From Grifola frondosa (Eukaryota > Basidiomycota > Agaricomycetes > Polyporales > Grifolaceae), in contig LUGG01000007.1 in assembly GCA_001683735.1 (NCBI GenBank), positions 620,001-684,000 on the forward strand: 64,000 bases of DNA, written 5' to 3'. Below are positions 32,687-44,849 of the stretch, in pieces. The translations under genes were made by a program, and so were the position numbers. The stretch's first letter is position 1. Each line of letters opens with the position of its first letter. The notes beneath the pieces were generated by a model. It did not search any database. It saw nothing but the letters and a program-made list of their open reading frames with translations, and was not told the origin of the DNA.

Positions 32687-35684
32687 GTCGGGCGAGCGAG
32701 TGGAGGGGAGCACAAAGGGAGGAGGGTGAAGGGAAGGGCTCCTGCATGAAAATTTGCGGGCTGCTATAAGTGCGTGCGCTCACACGGGAAGAACGTGTGC
32801 CCAGACGGGGAACTCGTGCGTTCGGGGTCTATCAAACAGGAACAAGGATGTGCGGGCGTTAGGGAGGAGGCTGATATCGATGCGCGGCTCCTGGTGCAGT
32901 CACATGCGCGGCTGGGTGGGCAGGCCGCATGTATCAAAATTGATGCATTGATGGAGGGATGCGAGATGCGCAATTGGCGAGGACGCAGATGTATGTGGAA
33001 GGCGAGCAGCGAACCTAAGAACTCAGGATGTGTGGAGGATTCCATGCTGAGGACGGCTTCGTACACTGGGAAGCGTGAGATCGTTCTGGGCGCGGAGGGG
33101 CCAGTGCGTACGTAGGTGGTGCACGAGGCGTGCGGGGAAATCGAACCCTCCATTGTAATGGGTTGATGGCTGGTGGTGGGGATACACGGTCCGGGGTCTG
33201 GAGTTCCCAGGGCTTCCCAAGCCCGGACGCTGGCAGATAGTGAAGGCTCATGCTGGCCGATATGGAGGTGTCGTTTGGATTAGCACGGAGTTTCATGCGA
33301 TGTGAGAGGAGATGGCGGGGATGGCAGACCGCTGCAGCGGCCAGCGAAGGCCTTCGGGTGTGCATTCCAGTTGACGTATCTTTCCCAGCACGTGGTAAAA
33401 CGCGTTCCTCGTCGCGAGTTTGTCTTACTGGTCGCAAACAGCATTTAATGGATGAAATGGACAGGTGGAGTTGGCGCGGAGGGCGTTATAGAGGGGTTTG
33501 TGACCGAGACGAGATCTTGCGAAGGAATGGAAGGAAGCATTTGCATCACCACTTCGCGATCGAGACGCGATCGTGCCGCGTCGAGTCGCGTCGTGCCTCT
33601 TATGGATGAGTCGAAGCCTCGTGCACATTACTATTGCATTGGCCATGCAGTCTTCAGTGCACGATACTTTACCCGATACTACTAACGTAGCTGACGCAAG
33701 CCTATTGATTCGTTTCACGTTTTGACGACGGGTCAAACCTTGCATTTGCATTTCAAGTTGCAGCGCATATAATTGCCTAGAGTGTCCAACCGCCGAATGT
33801 GACTCTTCATTATTGCAAGCACATCGCAGAACACCACACTTGTCTGAACCGATTCGACCGAGTACTTGTTCCAGCCGCTACGGTTGCCGCAGACACGTTC
33901 AGAGGACCAACAGCAAGTCGGTCAGTGGCACTGTTGCAATGACGCTCTCTTCCGGAGATGGGGATGCCCATCGCCCACGCCCCTGCCGCGATCGCCTGTG
34001 CCTCCACCCGAATGTGTGGTGGTGTGCGTCAGGTTCGAGCTGCTTCAGCGAGTGCGGGGAGAAAGAGGAGGCGGGTTCAGCAGCTGTCACGGTCCCGACG
34101 TGCCAGAGGCGCCATGGAACAGCACGCAGTACTGGCCAGGAAGAGCACCGCGAGAACGGGCTCGCGTCCGCGATGGTCCTGTGCGATCAGCACAGTGCGG
34201 CGCGCACGGTGTCCTCCCAGACCCACGGCGAGCATCCGAAAAGCGGGCTCCGCAGACGAGGTGTCCATCCGCATACACCACTAGTGTCGCTCCGAGTCGG
34301 AGTCGCGCGGGGTGCATGGTCATCGTGAAGCCGACTTAGGCACACGCCTTCGCCGAAGTGATACGATGAGGCACCCGAGTAGCGGTAGGTCCCACTGACA
34401 GCCCACAGCTCTGCCGTATTTGCATCCGCGCCCACGCGCAGGTTCAGCGCAGATATAGGTAGCCTGCCGCCGGAAGCCCGTCCGCGGATGAACGCACCGT
34501 CTCGTTGACGATTAGCCAGTCGTGGCCCCGCGCCACGCATCTGTGCGGGAGCTCGAACTCGGGCACGATGGATGGCGCGGGGGCTGTCGCTTGGAGACGG
34601 ACTCGCCTCCGCACGGTGCGCTGGATGGCGCGAATATCAGCCTCATCGGAGAGGCTAGCGACGGCGCGGCATATGAAGCAGCATATAGTCCCGTGGTGGT
34701 TTTTTAAACCAGAGACAACAACCATCGGTTGAAATCGCGCAGAGTCACGGCACGTGCGTAGTGTCACGCATCGACGCGTCGCCCAAATTCAAGTTGTTCG
34801 TCAACAATCACTGCACTCAGACACCGCTGTCATCGTCAAGTTCATACCCTGGCTGAAGAGGGCCAAACAGGGCTGAGAAAGTGTGTATTCCCCAAGATGT
34901 GAAGAAGACGACGCGATAAGGTCCGTCGTTGTCCTCCTTTGGCACTAAGCAACAACGGTCGCTCCGGAGGTTGCGAGGAAGACAACAAGGCCCACTTTGG
35001 GTACGTGAGATTGCAGCTATGCATCTCTGGCCCAAGCGAGTTCGGAATTTACCGTTTGCCTTGTGTCGCAAGCCAGATCTTTCCCAATGTGGAAAATATC
35101 GAGTGGCGATGAAGGAGCGGGTGGACCCTGCTTTGCTCGGAGTGATTGTATCTCGGCAACGGACGCAATAAAGATACGCCCGCCTCCCGGACCTTGACGA
35201 TTGCGCGAAAATTTTATGTTTGTCTCATCGCGGACCCTTTGGCAAGTCACACACACTATTCCGCCTTCAGCACCTTCCCGCTGCTCTGATGTGTGTGGAC
35301 AGCGATGGCTGACCGCTGTTTACGTTGTCCCATCATTTATTTTATTAGTACTGCGCCAAGCTACTCGCTCATTTCTTCGGTACCACAGATATATTGTGGC
35401 TGTAACACCAAATTATACCCTATAACCATCTGGCCGGTGCTTCCACGAGGGGGGCAGACCTGTGCGGGAAAGTCAACCCTCGCTATGGGCACATCTCAAC
35501 GTTTGTGATTTGCGAAAATGGTGATCGACTCGACCGCTAGTGCGTTGCGCGCACGAAAAAATAAGTATTTTCCCTCCCGCAATGACCACGTTGTCGATCC
35601 CAAGTTGTATAAAATCAAAGCACCTTGTGCATTTGGGACCCCATTCGTCGTCCTCCGCCACCTCCCCCCGCAATATCGTCCCAC
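32687..35684. other. Long region without a confident gene; TATA box at its right end
   Basis: About 3 kb. 33000-33450 and 33860-34780 are GC-rich and open on several frames of both strands. On the reverse strand, pieces such as LSDEADIRAIQRTVRRRV, VARGHDWLIVNETVRSSA and LRVGADANTAELWAVSG (34440-34680) look coding but fit no family I know and change frame. A gene with frame breaks is possible at 33860-34770 (-). A TATAAAA box at 35608-35614 serves the next gene, 71 nt before its ATG. Confidence 0.3.
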
Positions 35685-36726
35685 ATGGCTCCGAAGTTCC
35701 TCAACCCGCACACTCGTGATTTGCGAGAAATCTCGTCCATGGATGACTTCCCGGACTTTCGCTCTTCTCGGGATGCTTTTGTACCATGTTCTCATACTAT
35801 TCGCGGCTTCGAGTCGCGTTATGATAGTGGCGCATATCTCTGCCCCCAATCAGATGTGGCCGCCACCCAAGGGTTTGGCCATGAGTTTTCTCGTGACCAA
35901 GGATCGCAAGAGGAGATTTCGTACGTCGCCTTTCACCTTCTTCTTGCACGTTGCTGATATTGAAGGGGCTGTTTGCAGCTCGCAGTCGTATGAGGACGCA
36001 AGTACGGGTCATGACCTCATCGCGAGCTCTCTGCTTTATCCTCGGGATGTCGTCCGCGTGCCCATATGCGGTCCCCCGTCCCTATTCTCGAACAACATCG
36101 GCGCTGTCGCGATGGAGTTCTCTCCAGTTGACAGTCCTGTTGTCTCATCTTTCGAGCAGATGGACGCAATAGCGCCAGCGGATACTTTCCGCTTCATCAA
36201 TGCCTCTACTCTGCCTGCTCCAGAGACAAGGGAGGTTTCCCCAGGTGCTTCCTTTACCACCGACTCCGATTCTCTGGACGACACAGACGACGAGGGCTCT
36301 GAGGACAACTCGACCGATATTGCACCCTCCCGTGCCTCTCGATCGACGGGCACACGCTCTCCTAGTCTTACGCCTTCAGCTTCTTCCTCGCAAGGTTCCT
36401 CGTTAGCGATGCCCAGTCCCCAGGCCACCAGCACTGCCTCGCGAAATGTGCAGATTCCCGCTTCCATGTATGTCTCCTTGCCGCTCGACTCGTGGAACTG
36501 TCCCTACTGCAATTACGTCCAATGCAGCGACCGCAAGCCAGAGCTGAACAGACATATTATCAGCCATTTCAGATCGGATAATTGGGCTTGTCATTTGTGT
36601 TCTAACACATTCAGCCGGCGGGATGCGCTCAAGAGACACGTGGACCGCAAGATCTGTCAGAAGGTGAAGAAACCGCGGACTCGTGGTCCGCGAAAGGGTC
36701 GGAAGACTTCTGCTGCACGCAAGTAG
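35685..36726 (+). CDS. C2H2 zinc-finger protein Z1
   Basis: This is a putative DNA-binding regulator of 327 residues in two exons (35685-35920 and 35979-36726) joined in phase by a 58-nt intron. I choose the ATG at 35685 because a TATAAAA box lies 71 nt upstream and it uses the frame that splices cleanly; a longer unspliced frame starting at 35518 would include the TATA box. The middle is Ser/Thr/Asp-rich and disordered. The C-terminus has finger 1, CPYCNYVQCSDRKPELNRHI with HIISH completing C2H2, and finger 2, CHLCSNTFSRRDALKRHV, ending in C (C2HC). A basic tail KKPRTRGPRKGRK follows. It is the leftmost member of the 28-kb zinc-finger cluster. Confidence 0.85.
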
Positions 36727-38317
36727 ATTAACTGGGTGAGTTTGATTGTTAGGATTGTGGTCGAGCGTACTGACCGTGGTTGCTCATCTTTCAGGCCCCT
36801 CACTGTGCTCATTCGCTTTTCATGTTGTTTGCTATGCAGATGGATCATATCCACTCTTGTTGGGTTTATACCCTTGTAGCCGCTTGACTTTTCTCGTTCT
36901 CGTTCTCGTGTACTTCGCTATGTTGTCATCGCATCAAATCCATAACTGTGTATTACGTACCACGATATAATATACGCTGTTCAGGAACATTGCCGTCCTC
37001 TAAGTTGTAACCTAATTATCCGACGTTCGTACTTTGCAATGGCGCTTAGCGAACACATGAGGCGCTTATCGAGTTCAAGGAATCAATGTCTTCTCCAAAC
37101 GCCCATGTATACTATCCCTGCAGCCTCCTTGGCTTTCGTAGAAGTGCATCTTGAAGTTCTGAGCTCTGCGGTGACATCAATTTGAATCCGGATGAATTGC
37201 ATGTTTCTGCGTAGCACGATGTACGCTGGTCGTTCGCATGGGGCATGCATGCCATACAATGTGCCCTACGCTATCACTCTCTACGCAGCTATGGCGCTAC
37301 CAGCATTCATTCTTTCACAAGGTGTGTATCATGATGTCATTCCTCAGGATCAATGACTCGCAAGTGGCATGCCTCTACATTGTTTGGTAGTAATCTTGAC
37401 CCGACACAGGATAGAAAATTTATTTCAAAGAAATCTTTTCGAACAGACAAAGCAATGTGCACGCTGCATTCAAAACCTTTGCTCTGTTTATCTGCTTTGT
37501 TTCATTCAAGCACTTCGAATTCGTGCCATCAACATCGTGGCGTCTGCAGCCTCCAGGTATAAAACATGGTTCCCGTTCGTGCTTCTAATTCTGGTATTTT
37601 CCCCTTCAAGTTTTCGCCCATGATTCGCCTCTTATCGCGCTATGTCCACGTATACCAAGTGCACAGGAATCCCATTGTCCTCTATCCTCCGGTAGTCCCC
37701 CATCCACCTACAGCTTGTTATCTCCCGTCTTCAACTGACGGCCATCATACATTCTGTCGGTATTTGGAGACACTACGAAGGTCGGTAAGTAACTATCGGC
37801 AACTCATTGTGTGCGGCCACACTAACAAATGCGTCAAGATCTAGTTTTTGATTCATTGCGCTACTTACAATGGGTTGTGTGGAGAGCAAGTTAGATTACA
37901 TTCCGAGTCAAAGCCAAAAAGCCACTTGCATCGGAATTCGGAGTTTTGGAGATTTTGGTCGGTTTGCTGGTGCGCACCTGCCTTATGAGGGAGGTCACAA
38001 ATGTGAGTGGTGCGGATGATTCCGTCAGCAAACCACACATACAATTGTATGTGTGCTTTGATGTGTCAACAACAAAGGCTAAATACCATTATTTTCGCTT
38101 AAATGCAGTGTGGCCAGATCGACGAGAAGCAACCTCAAAGCACAATTCACACAAGTCACGTTGGGCTGGCCACCGCCCTGAATACCTATAAATTCTCTGC
38201 GATGTCTCACTGCTCTCACTCACCTACACCTCACTTCCTCGTAGAACTACATCTACCCTTTGCACAGCCTTCCTCGCATTCATAATCGCTTCACCATCAA
38301 TAACCATCCCCTTCCTC
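36727..38317 (+). promoter_or_regulatory. Intergenic with TATA box of the type-A zinc-finger gene
   Basis: TATAAAT at 38187-38193 is 125 nt before the next ATG and sits in sequence resembling that upstream of the paralogue at 43.7 kb. An isolated TATAAAA followed by ATG at 37558-37567 may be a dead promoter. No gene is recognised in 36727-38040. Confidence 0.4.
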
Positions 38318-39287
38318 ATGGCCGTCACTCGCACAACCGCTAGGAATAATGCACGAGTGGAACCCGAGGTACGCCCTTATGATAATATGTTATTGAAAGC
38401 CTGATACAAGCTGCTGCTCGCAGGAGGTTAGAACGTGCCGACTCTGCAGAAGAGTCTTGTCGCGCAAGCAGGACCTCCCGCGCCATATGTCGTTGCATAA
38501 GCCCCCGCAGGAACGAATGAAGGAGTATGTCCCGTCTCCCGATGACGCGCGTATAAACGCTGACCTAGGCGACCAGGAAAACGCCGTGCCCTATCGAAGG
38601 GTGTACGCATCGAGCATCGCAGCTGAGTAATCTCAGAACACATATCAGGCGGCAGTAAGTTCAATACATCTCATCCTTATGAGTCTCATAACTGACTGGT
38701 ATGTGTTGTGGGAGTAGCACGGGAGAATTTTTGCTGTGTCCTTTTAATAGATGCCCGTTCACCTCGCCGCCGATCCCGCGACGATATACAGACACAAACG
38801 AGACGTGCATGGGTACAAGCCTGTGCCCCGCAAGACCAAGAAACAAGCTCCAACAAAAAAGACGAGAGATCGCCGCACGCGGGTTGCCTCTCCAGCCTCA
38901 TCCTATGATGAGGAAGAGGAGACAGAGAACGTCGCCCCTACCGCAAGCAGCTTCTCGGACATCGACACATGGAGCTCTCGGGCCATTAGCGAAAGCCCCT
39001 CGACGGATCCGAATACCCCGACCATCTTCGGCGCTGTCAACTTGAATGCGAGCTCGTTTCTGTTCGCCAACCCGTACTCAGCTGCATCGTCGTCATCGTC
39101 TTCCGACGAGCTGCGCAGCGCAGCAGTGGCCAGACAATTGCAGTGGGAAACGCAGGTCCCTGCCTACGAGCGCTCGAACGCGGAGTTGGGTGAACGTGAG
39201 GAGCCTGTGCGTCCTTCTTCGCCGCTGCCCTTCCTCCGCTACCGGCCTCCCTGCCTCGAGATTACTTGGCCGATCCAGCGGTATTGA
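38318..39287 (+). CDS. Three-finger C2H2 protein Z2 (type A, copy 1)
   Basis: There are four exons: 38318-38368, 38424-38524, 38577-38654 and 38718-39287. Exon 2 carries finger 1 (CRLCRRVLSRKQDLPRHM, HMSLH), exon 3 finger 2 (CPIEGCTHRASQLSNLRTHI), and the exon 3/4 joint gives a HTGE linker leading to finger 3 (CPFNRCPFTS, then IYRHKRDVH). All three fit C-x2/4-C-x12-H-x3/4-H. The C-terminus is Ser-rich and disordered and ends at 39287. Within finger 3 the frame shifts by one base near 38770. Exon number, finger-per-exon layout and the 78-nt length of exon 3 are the same as in Z4, its tandem copy. It is a probable transcription factor with unknown targets. Confidence 0.82.
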
Positions 39288-39757
39288 AACGCATTTTTCC
39301 CCCGAAGGAATGTGGGGAGAGTACACGGGTGTCTGCTCCCTCAGATGGCGACTTCTTCACGCCATCCATTTACCAAGCGCTCTGTTCGTCTCCTGTTCTC
39401 GTTCCGGTGGCTTCACAACTCCCGATTCAAGACACCAGCCTCCCATCTGTACAAACAAGAACGATGTCCGGCGGATGGTGGTGAATGGATCGTCGATGTA
39501 TGATATTTGTATAATTTGGATGGAATCTTGTTTCTGCTTAGGATCGCGGATATTTGCGCGGGTTACGACGGGTTTCCTATATTATTTTTAATGTGTTATT
39601 GTATCTGTATCAAACTCTATACATTGTGTTTCTTAAATCTTCATTGTCTTGCACTCGTTGTATTCTCCATTCTGTAGTTGTGTTCGATATATTTTCTGCA
39701 TCGCCCACTGGACAGACATGCGCTTAAGTGGCACCGGCGCTCGATCTTAACTTTCTC
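39288..39757. other. 3' flank of Z2
   Basis: AT-rich 3' region; overlapping open frames have no conserved features. Confidence 0.4.
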
Positions 39758-39970
39758 CATCAGCAAAATCTCAATTTAACTTATCATACTTTTTGTCTCT
39801 TAATTGCTCTTAAATGTACTTATAAAAACCCTTATGAAATCTCTTCAATCTCTTAATTGCTCTTTTTGTTCTTAATTAAGAAGAAAAAGAGTATAAGACC
39901 TAAAAATAAGTTCATAAGGGTTAGTTTAAGAGAAAAAAGTATGATAAGTCAAATCGAGATTTTGCTGATG
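39758..39970. mobile_element. 213-bp foldback element (MITE)
   Basis: The two ends are long inverted repeats of about 42 bp: the left arm starts CATCAGCAAAATCTC and the right arm is its complement with three differences. Inner pairs (ACCCTTATGAA and TTCATAAGGGT) extend the symmetry, so most of the element can fold on itself. It is AT-rich, has no open frame, and is flanked by CTC on both sides, a possible 3-bp target duplication. It lies between the two genes of the first A-B zinc-finger pair and is absent from the second pair. Confidence 0.8.
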
Positions 39971-40292
39971 CTCTACGACTTCCATTTCACATAAAAGCTC
40001 TTTGTTGGCTCTCCCGTTCTTGCGGTCTTTATGCTCACAAGCTTTCTCATTGACTTTGTTCAGTGACAAAGCAGACTAGCTGCAGCTCCTATGGAGGCTG
40101 TACAAAATTCTCGTCGTCCATAACATCGGTCCTCTCAGAGGTCAAATTATGGGATTAATGATGAAGAGCAGGTCCAATGTCACCTACTGCTCTTCGTCGC
40201 CAGTTTGTTTCGCTCGTCCAGGAGACGCGCGTGTCATCCTTAGTTCACAAGGTTCGGAAACTCCGGCAGCTGTTCCGGTGGCCCACGACCCA
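39971..40292. other. Intergenic between foldback element and repeat block
   Basis: No gene seen. From about 40250 the sequence is shared with 45370 onward (start of the B duplication). Confidence 0.5.
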
Positions 40293-40454
40293 TTGACGCT
40301 CTCCTACCCTCGTTGTAATCACAAGTGATTTTAACGAGGGAGGGTGAGGCACTCCTGCCCAGATTCGGAAAGGTTGACGCCCTCCTGCCCTCGTTGTAAT
40401 CACAAGTGATTATAACGAGGGACAACGAGGCATTGTCGGAGAGAAAATCTGCCA
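40293..40454. repeat. Two 81-bp direct repeats, each with a 34-bp palindrome
   Basis: Each unit starts TTGACGC and contains a dyad with arms CCCTCGTT and AACGAGGG around ATCAC-AA-GTGAT (40307-40340 and 40388-40421). The same pair is found upstream of the duplicate gene at 45.4 kb. The block lies 179-340 nt before the Z3 start and 97 nt or more before its TATA box. Confidence 0.85.
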
Positions 40455-40550
40455 AATTCGGTAACAACACTCCAGCAATCAGGTACTTGCGACGACCAGA
40501 ATTGCATTCTCCTGCTTACCACAATGCCCGCAGGCTCTACCCCGCCATCG

Positions 40551-40557
40551 TATAAAG
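40551..40557 (+). promoter_or_regulatory. TATA box of Z3
   Basis: TATAAAG, 76-82 nt before the ATG at 40633. It is kept in the two other B copies (45668-45674; 63318-63324 on the reverse strand). It decides the start: an upstream ATG at 40523 precedes the TATA box and is not used. Confidence 0.65.
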
Positions 40558-40632
40558 AACCAGCTCAACATGCCATTCCGACCCCAAGTCGACCTTTCAG
40601 ACTCCCCACCATCATCCGCATCCCCCGCAACC

Positions 40633-41817
40633 ATGTCCTTCTCCTTCCACCTCGCCGATAACCAACTGTGGCACACACCGCGTCAGACCGACGCGTTGTC
40701 CACACAGTCGCTTTACAGCGTGTCTCCACCTTCCAGTCCCGTTATCGAGGACCTTTGCGACCTGTACTTGACGTTCGACCATTACCCTTCCTCGGATACA
40801 TCTTCGATCGATGAACCCATCACCCACTCAGCCCACTCAAACCGCGATGGAGACATCGTCATCTTGCAGGATAGGGATGGTATTCTCTTCCCTGCACAAC
40901 TCTTCGATGGCAATTTGTAACGTCTTTTGTTACGGTTGACTTATTGGGGCCGTCGTTGATTCAATTCTATATATCCAGAATCCCATCGCACGACCAACGC
41001 GAGGTGGGTACTGTATCATGCTCAGTGATCGTTCTCTCATTATATTCTACAGGCTTCTCCACCCCTTTCGAGTATCTCGTTCCCTCCGTCCGAGGACTTC
41101 CAGTGGAACTTCATCAGAGATTCATCCGAAGACCTTTCATCCGCCACTGTCGAATGGAGCACCATTCTACCTCCATCCGAAGCGGAGACCGATCATATCC
41201 TATCCCTACTTCACCATCTTCATCTGCCTGATACCCAACACTACGACGAGATGTCTTCCCCCACTTCACACTACTCCGCGCTTTCGAGCTCGAATGACGG
41301 AAGCGACGAGGAGTACATTCCCTCTCCGTGCATCCAACCTCGCGCTCTCCGCTCTCGTGCGCATACTCAGACTCAGAATCGCAAACTTGCTTACTACGGG
41401 ATCAGTCCGTCGTCCTCTTCGACTGCCAAACGTCGCCGCTCAGGCCCGCGTCCGCGCAATGCGCAGGCGCCTCTCACTCCCTTCCTCCTCGCCGAATCCG
41501 AAGTCATTCAAGTGCCCATTCTGCCGCTACGTCCAGACCAATCGCCGGCGCCCAGACTTGAACCGCCACATCCTCACGCATCTCACGAACGTCGATCCAG
41601 AGAAGTGGATTTGCTGCGGGGTACCGCTAGAGGAGGCACATGAGCATGGAATTGTGGACCTCGACGGCGTGCCGATGTCGGACTACGCGGGGCTGATCAT
41701 GGTGGAGGGTGCCAGAAGACGTTCAGCCGTCGGGATGCGCTGTCGAGGCACCTGAATAATCCGAACATCCACTGCGTTGGCAACCCTTACGCCAAGTATC
41801 TGCGCGGAAACTGTTAA
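40633..41817 (+). CDS. Zinc-finger protein Z3 (type B, copy 1)
   Basis: There are three exons: 40633-40916, a 25-nt exon 40979-41003, and 41053-41817, by comparison with copy 2. The N-terminus SFSFHLADNQLW and the EDLCDLYL motif are shared with Z5. The long middle is Ser/Pro-rich and disordered. Finger 1 is KCPFCRYVQTNRRRPDLNRH with HILTH. The second zinc site starts WICCGVPLEEAHEHG, then after about 30 residues a third Cys, followed by SRRDAL-x-RHL and a final Cys. Copy 1 reads through the third Cys in a wrong frame because GGG at 41705-41707 corresponds to a longer G run in copy 2; a second shift lies near 41485. The end YLRGNC stops at 41817. It is likely a DNA-binding regulator. Confidence 0.8.
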
Positions 41818-43741
41818 TATACCCATCTCTGTGAGTTCTTCCGAGGCTACGGCTGTCCTTACCACTAATATTTATCCATTTATCAGTTCAACTCATATCT
41901 CTTCGACGATTCCCACCATCTATGAAGCATGGTCGCGGTGATGCTTGTAAGATACGAGGCCCTATGTACTCGACTGATATTTCTGTGTACCTTCGTGTCG
42001 ACTTTTGTGTATTTTCCGTCTGAATGTTTTCCGAATTCAACTTATATATTTTCAGAGACCCCGTTCATATTCAGAGTTTGTTAAGTGCAATTTCTCAGGA
42101 TATATCTGTGTGTTTGTGGACTTTGTTGTGAATTTGCCATCGCTCTACTCGGGAGCGTGGTGACGGGCGCGTGACAGACGCGTTACTTCACGCGTTAGTC
42201 ACGCTCGTCTTGACGCGTGACATGTTCAATCAGCTGCTTCTCGTCTTATTTTCTCTGCAGCAATTTGTTGTGCATTTTCCAGTTCCTCTACGCTTTTAAA
42301 TTGCGTGAATGATCAATCAGGATTTTTTATCTGGTTCTTTGTGAATACACTAGATATTCTATGTCTTTGAGGAATCCTTGCTCGGATTGCCATCAATAGA
42401 AATTCTCTTCGGATTGACTGGTGTGTTCCGCCATCAAGACTCCATCGAATCTCGTTAGTATGTTTGCTGCTTCCAACAAATTGCTAGTATATCTCTCAGT
42501 GTTTGCGATTTACAGATTCGAGTATCCGTACCTTTCATGAATGTGAGCAACCGTCGTTTTAATGTGGTCTTTTAGGGACGTTTGATCTAGAATAAAGCGT
42601 ATCGGCATAGGGAACGTATCTGGTGGCAAAACTAGTCTAGTTCGTGAACTCGTGAGCTCCTGTAATGGCCAAATTTGTGGAAGCAATATAATGCTCCCAC
42701 GTAACTATACCGGCTTCTGGATTGTTTTGAGTATCGCTGAATCCGAACAGATACTGGGTGAAACTTGCGTAGGCGCCTTACCTTACAGTGGTTATGTCTT
42801 GCTTCTCGCGCTTTCCGCCAAAGCGTCCCGGAACGTGCCATTGGCGTGGATTTGTGGACTCAAATCTTCCTAGTATAAAGTCTGGTAGTGCTTTCTTTCC
42901 ATTGACGAAATTTCCCTCAGCAACCCCTTGGTTTCCAATGCTCCTCTCACGTTGTCGTACTAGTGCATCATATACTCCAATCTCCCGAAGGTACTCTCGT
43001 AACGCCAAAATATGTTGGCTACCTGCTCAAGAGTCGCTATTCGTTGAACGCATCATACTGCAAGCATCGTCCATTCACGGTCAAGTGTTTAAACACGTAG
43101 TAAGTTGGGCGCACGACTAACACAGGCGAGTTTAATGACCAAATTTATTCCGTGTAAATGCATATGACGCGTCTCTAATCGCCCGTGCATGACCTACAGT
43201 TGTTCAAGAGCTCAGTGACAGGCCGTCCTCGGATATCGCAAAGCAACATGACGAGCCAGCAACCGAAGCTACCTAAGAGCCACAGCAATCCAGGCAGCGA
43301 GGCGAGCAAATAAACGTCAATACTTCACTGTTTACTTTCTACAAACAATCTCCTTCCTCGGTAGGTGAGCCACTCCCCCCCCCCCCCCGCATGCCTTTTT
43401 AGGCAAGTCTCAGATTTGAGTGATTGTCGTGCTATACTTATAAGGTGAACGACCAAAGAGTACCATACAACTACGTGTTTGGTATCCTTTGGCCGTTCGC
43501 CTTATATGGCACAAAACAATCATCTTCGCTTAAGGATGATTGCCTGTCCAAAAATGGCAAAAAACAATCCTCAAAGCTCAATCCACGCACGGCACACTGA
43601 CCTCACCACAGCCGCGTATCCCTATAAATTCTGCGTGATGTCCGTGCAAAGCCATCCACCACCGCTGCTAAGCATCCGCCCTTTGACGATATCCAGCTTT
43701 TCCCCCCAAGTTACCGCTTTGACACTCGCTGACTGTCATCC
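41818..43741. other. Intergenic between pair 1 and pair 2
   Basis: Three ACGCGT hexamers lie within 41 bp (42178-42183, 42190-42195, 42213-42218), in a stretch of GCGTGAC-type words. A run of 14 C is at 43375-43388. TATAAAT at 43623-43629 is 119 nt before the Z4 start. A reverse-strand frame at 42778-43008 (76 codons) has an even composition but no known domain. Confidence 0.45.
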
Positions 43742-44849
43742 ATGACCGTCGTTCATCGTATTGAGCATCCACCTCGCGTCACTGAGCAGGTATGTTTACT
43801 TGACGAATGCCATTATGCTCTCCTGCTGACGAGTACCAGTTGAGCTTAATGAAGAAGACCTGCAAACATTGTGGCATTGTTATATCGCGCTCTCCTGACA
43901 TGATCCGCCATTGTATGCGGCATTTATCGAAGGAGGACCGCATCAAGCTGTAAGTACTTCCGCGTGATCTTCTATTTCGTATGCGCTAACGTTAACATAC
44001 AGGATGCAGTTTTGCAGTTTTCCCGGGTGCAGTTTCAGCACACTGCAGAGTAGCAACCTCAAGAACCATGAGAGGAAGCAGTACGTTGCAAGTCTCCATT
44101 GTATGTTCAGTATAATGACCAATTTGCGTGGTTAGCACTAACAAGCAGCGTTGTTGTGACGCCATAATAATCAAAAAAGATGGCGGAACCGAGAGATGTA
44201 CATTTTCGACTCAAGATAACGGATCACTTACGAACCATAAGAAATCCGTTCATGGACAAGGTGCGAAGTATGCTCCTCGCGACAAGCGCGGAGCGCAGCG
44301 GGGTCAGAGGAAGGTGTTCATTACCCCCACTTCTCATCCGGAACGTTCCCTCCGCGGCTGTAGCGGCAAGCAGCGATCAACCAGATCCGATCCCCTCGCG
44401 TCGGTTTATGTCCAAGACGTCGTCCCTTCTTACTCTGGTACCACGAATACATCCTACGACATACGCCTTCGTGCCGACCCACACGGGAACCACTTCTCTC
44501 CCATATTCCCAACGGATCAGGCGCATAGGCAGCTTACCGGCACTCAGTTCGGAGACCTCAGTTTCTCCGAGTTTGCTTCCCCACAACCATCATCACCGAT
44601 TGCTATCCCAGATTACTACCGTGATTCGGCGCTGGGGGACCCGTCTTCATGGAGAGCACACTTGCTAGATCACAGCAGTCGTCATCACCACAGACTCTTC
44701 AAGACAACCCTTGGTTGTACGCTCTTTCATCTTCATCACATCCAGTGGCGACTGCGCGTGCAACTCTGCCCTCTGTGCAAGAGACCGCCTTTCCTCACTA
44801 TCGCGATCAATTTGGCCGGATTAGATTTCTTCGAAGTGCACCTCAGTAA
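43742..44849 (+). CDS. Three-finger C2H2 protein Z4 (type A, copy 2)
   Basis: Exons are 43742-43789, 43840-43949, 44003-44080 and about 44145-44849, the same layout and phases as Z2 with an identical 78-nt exon 3. Finger 1 is TCKHCGIVISRSPDMIRHCM with MRHL, finger 2 CSFPGCSFSTLQSSNLKNHE, and finger 3 around ERCTFSTQDNGSLTNHKKSV. The join into exon 4 is one base out of frame. The C-terminal region is Ser/Pro-rich; near 44640 the coding character moves to another frame (QQSSSPQTLQDNPWLYALSS) that ends at 44849, so I end the gene there rather than at the later stop of the first frame (45018). It is a probable transcription factor. Confidence 0.75.

Noticed and set aside
35518..35684. Upstream start for Z1
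   Set aside because: It would place the TATA box inside the coding region, and its frame is not the one that splices to the finger exon.
40293..40454. CRISPR-like array or rRNA/tRNA-type hairpins
   Set aside because: Only two units per site with no variable spacers of constant length, in a eukaryotic genome; better explained as duplicated promoter repeats.
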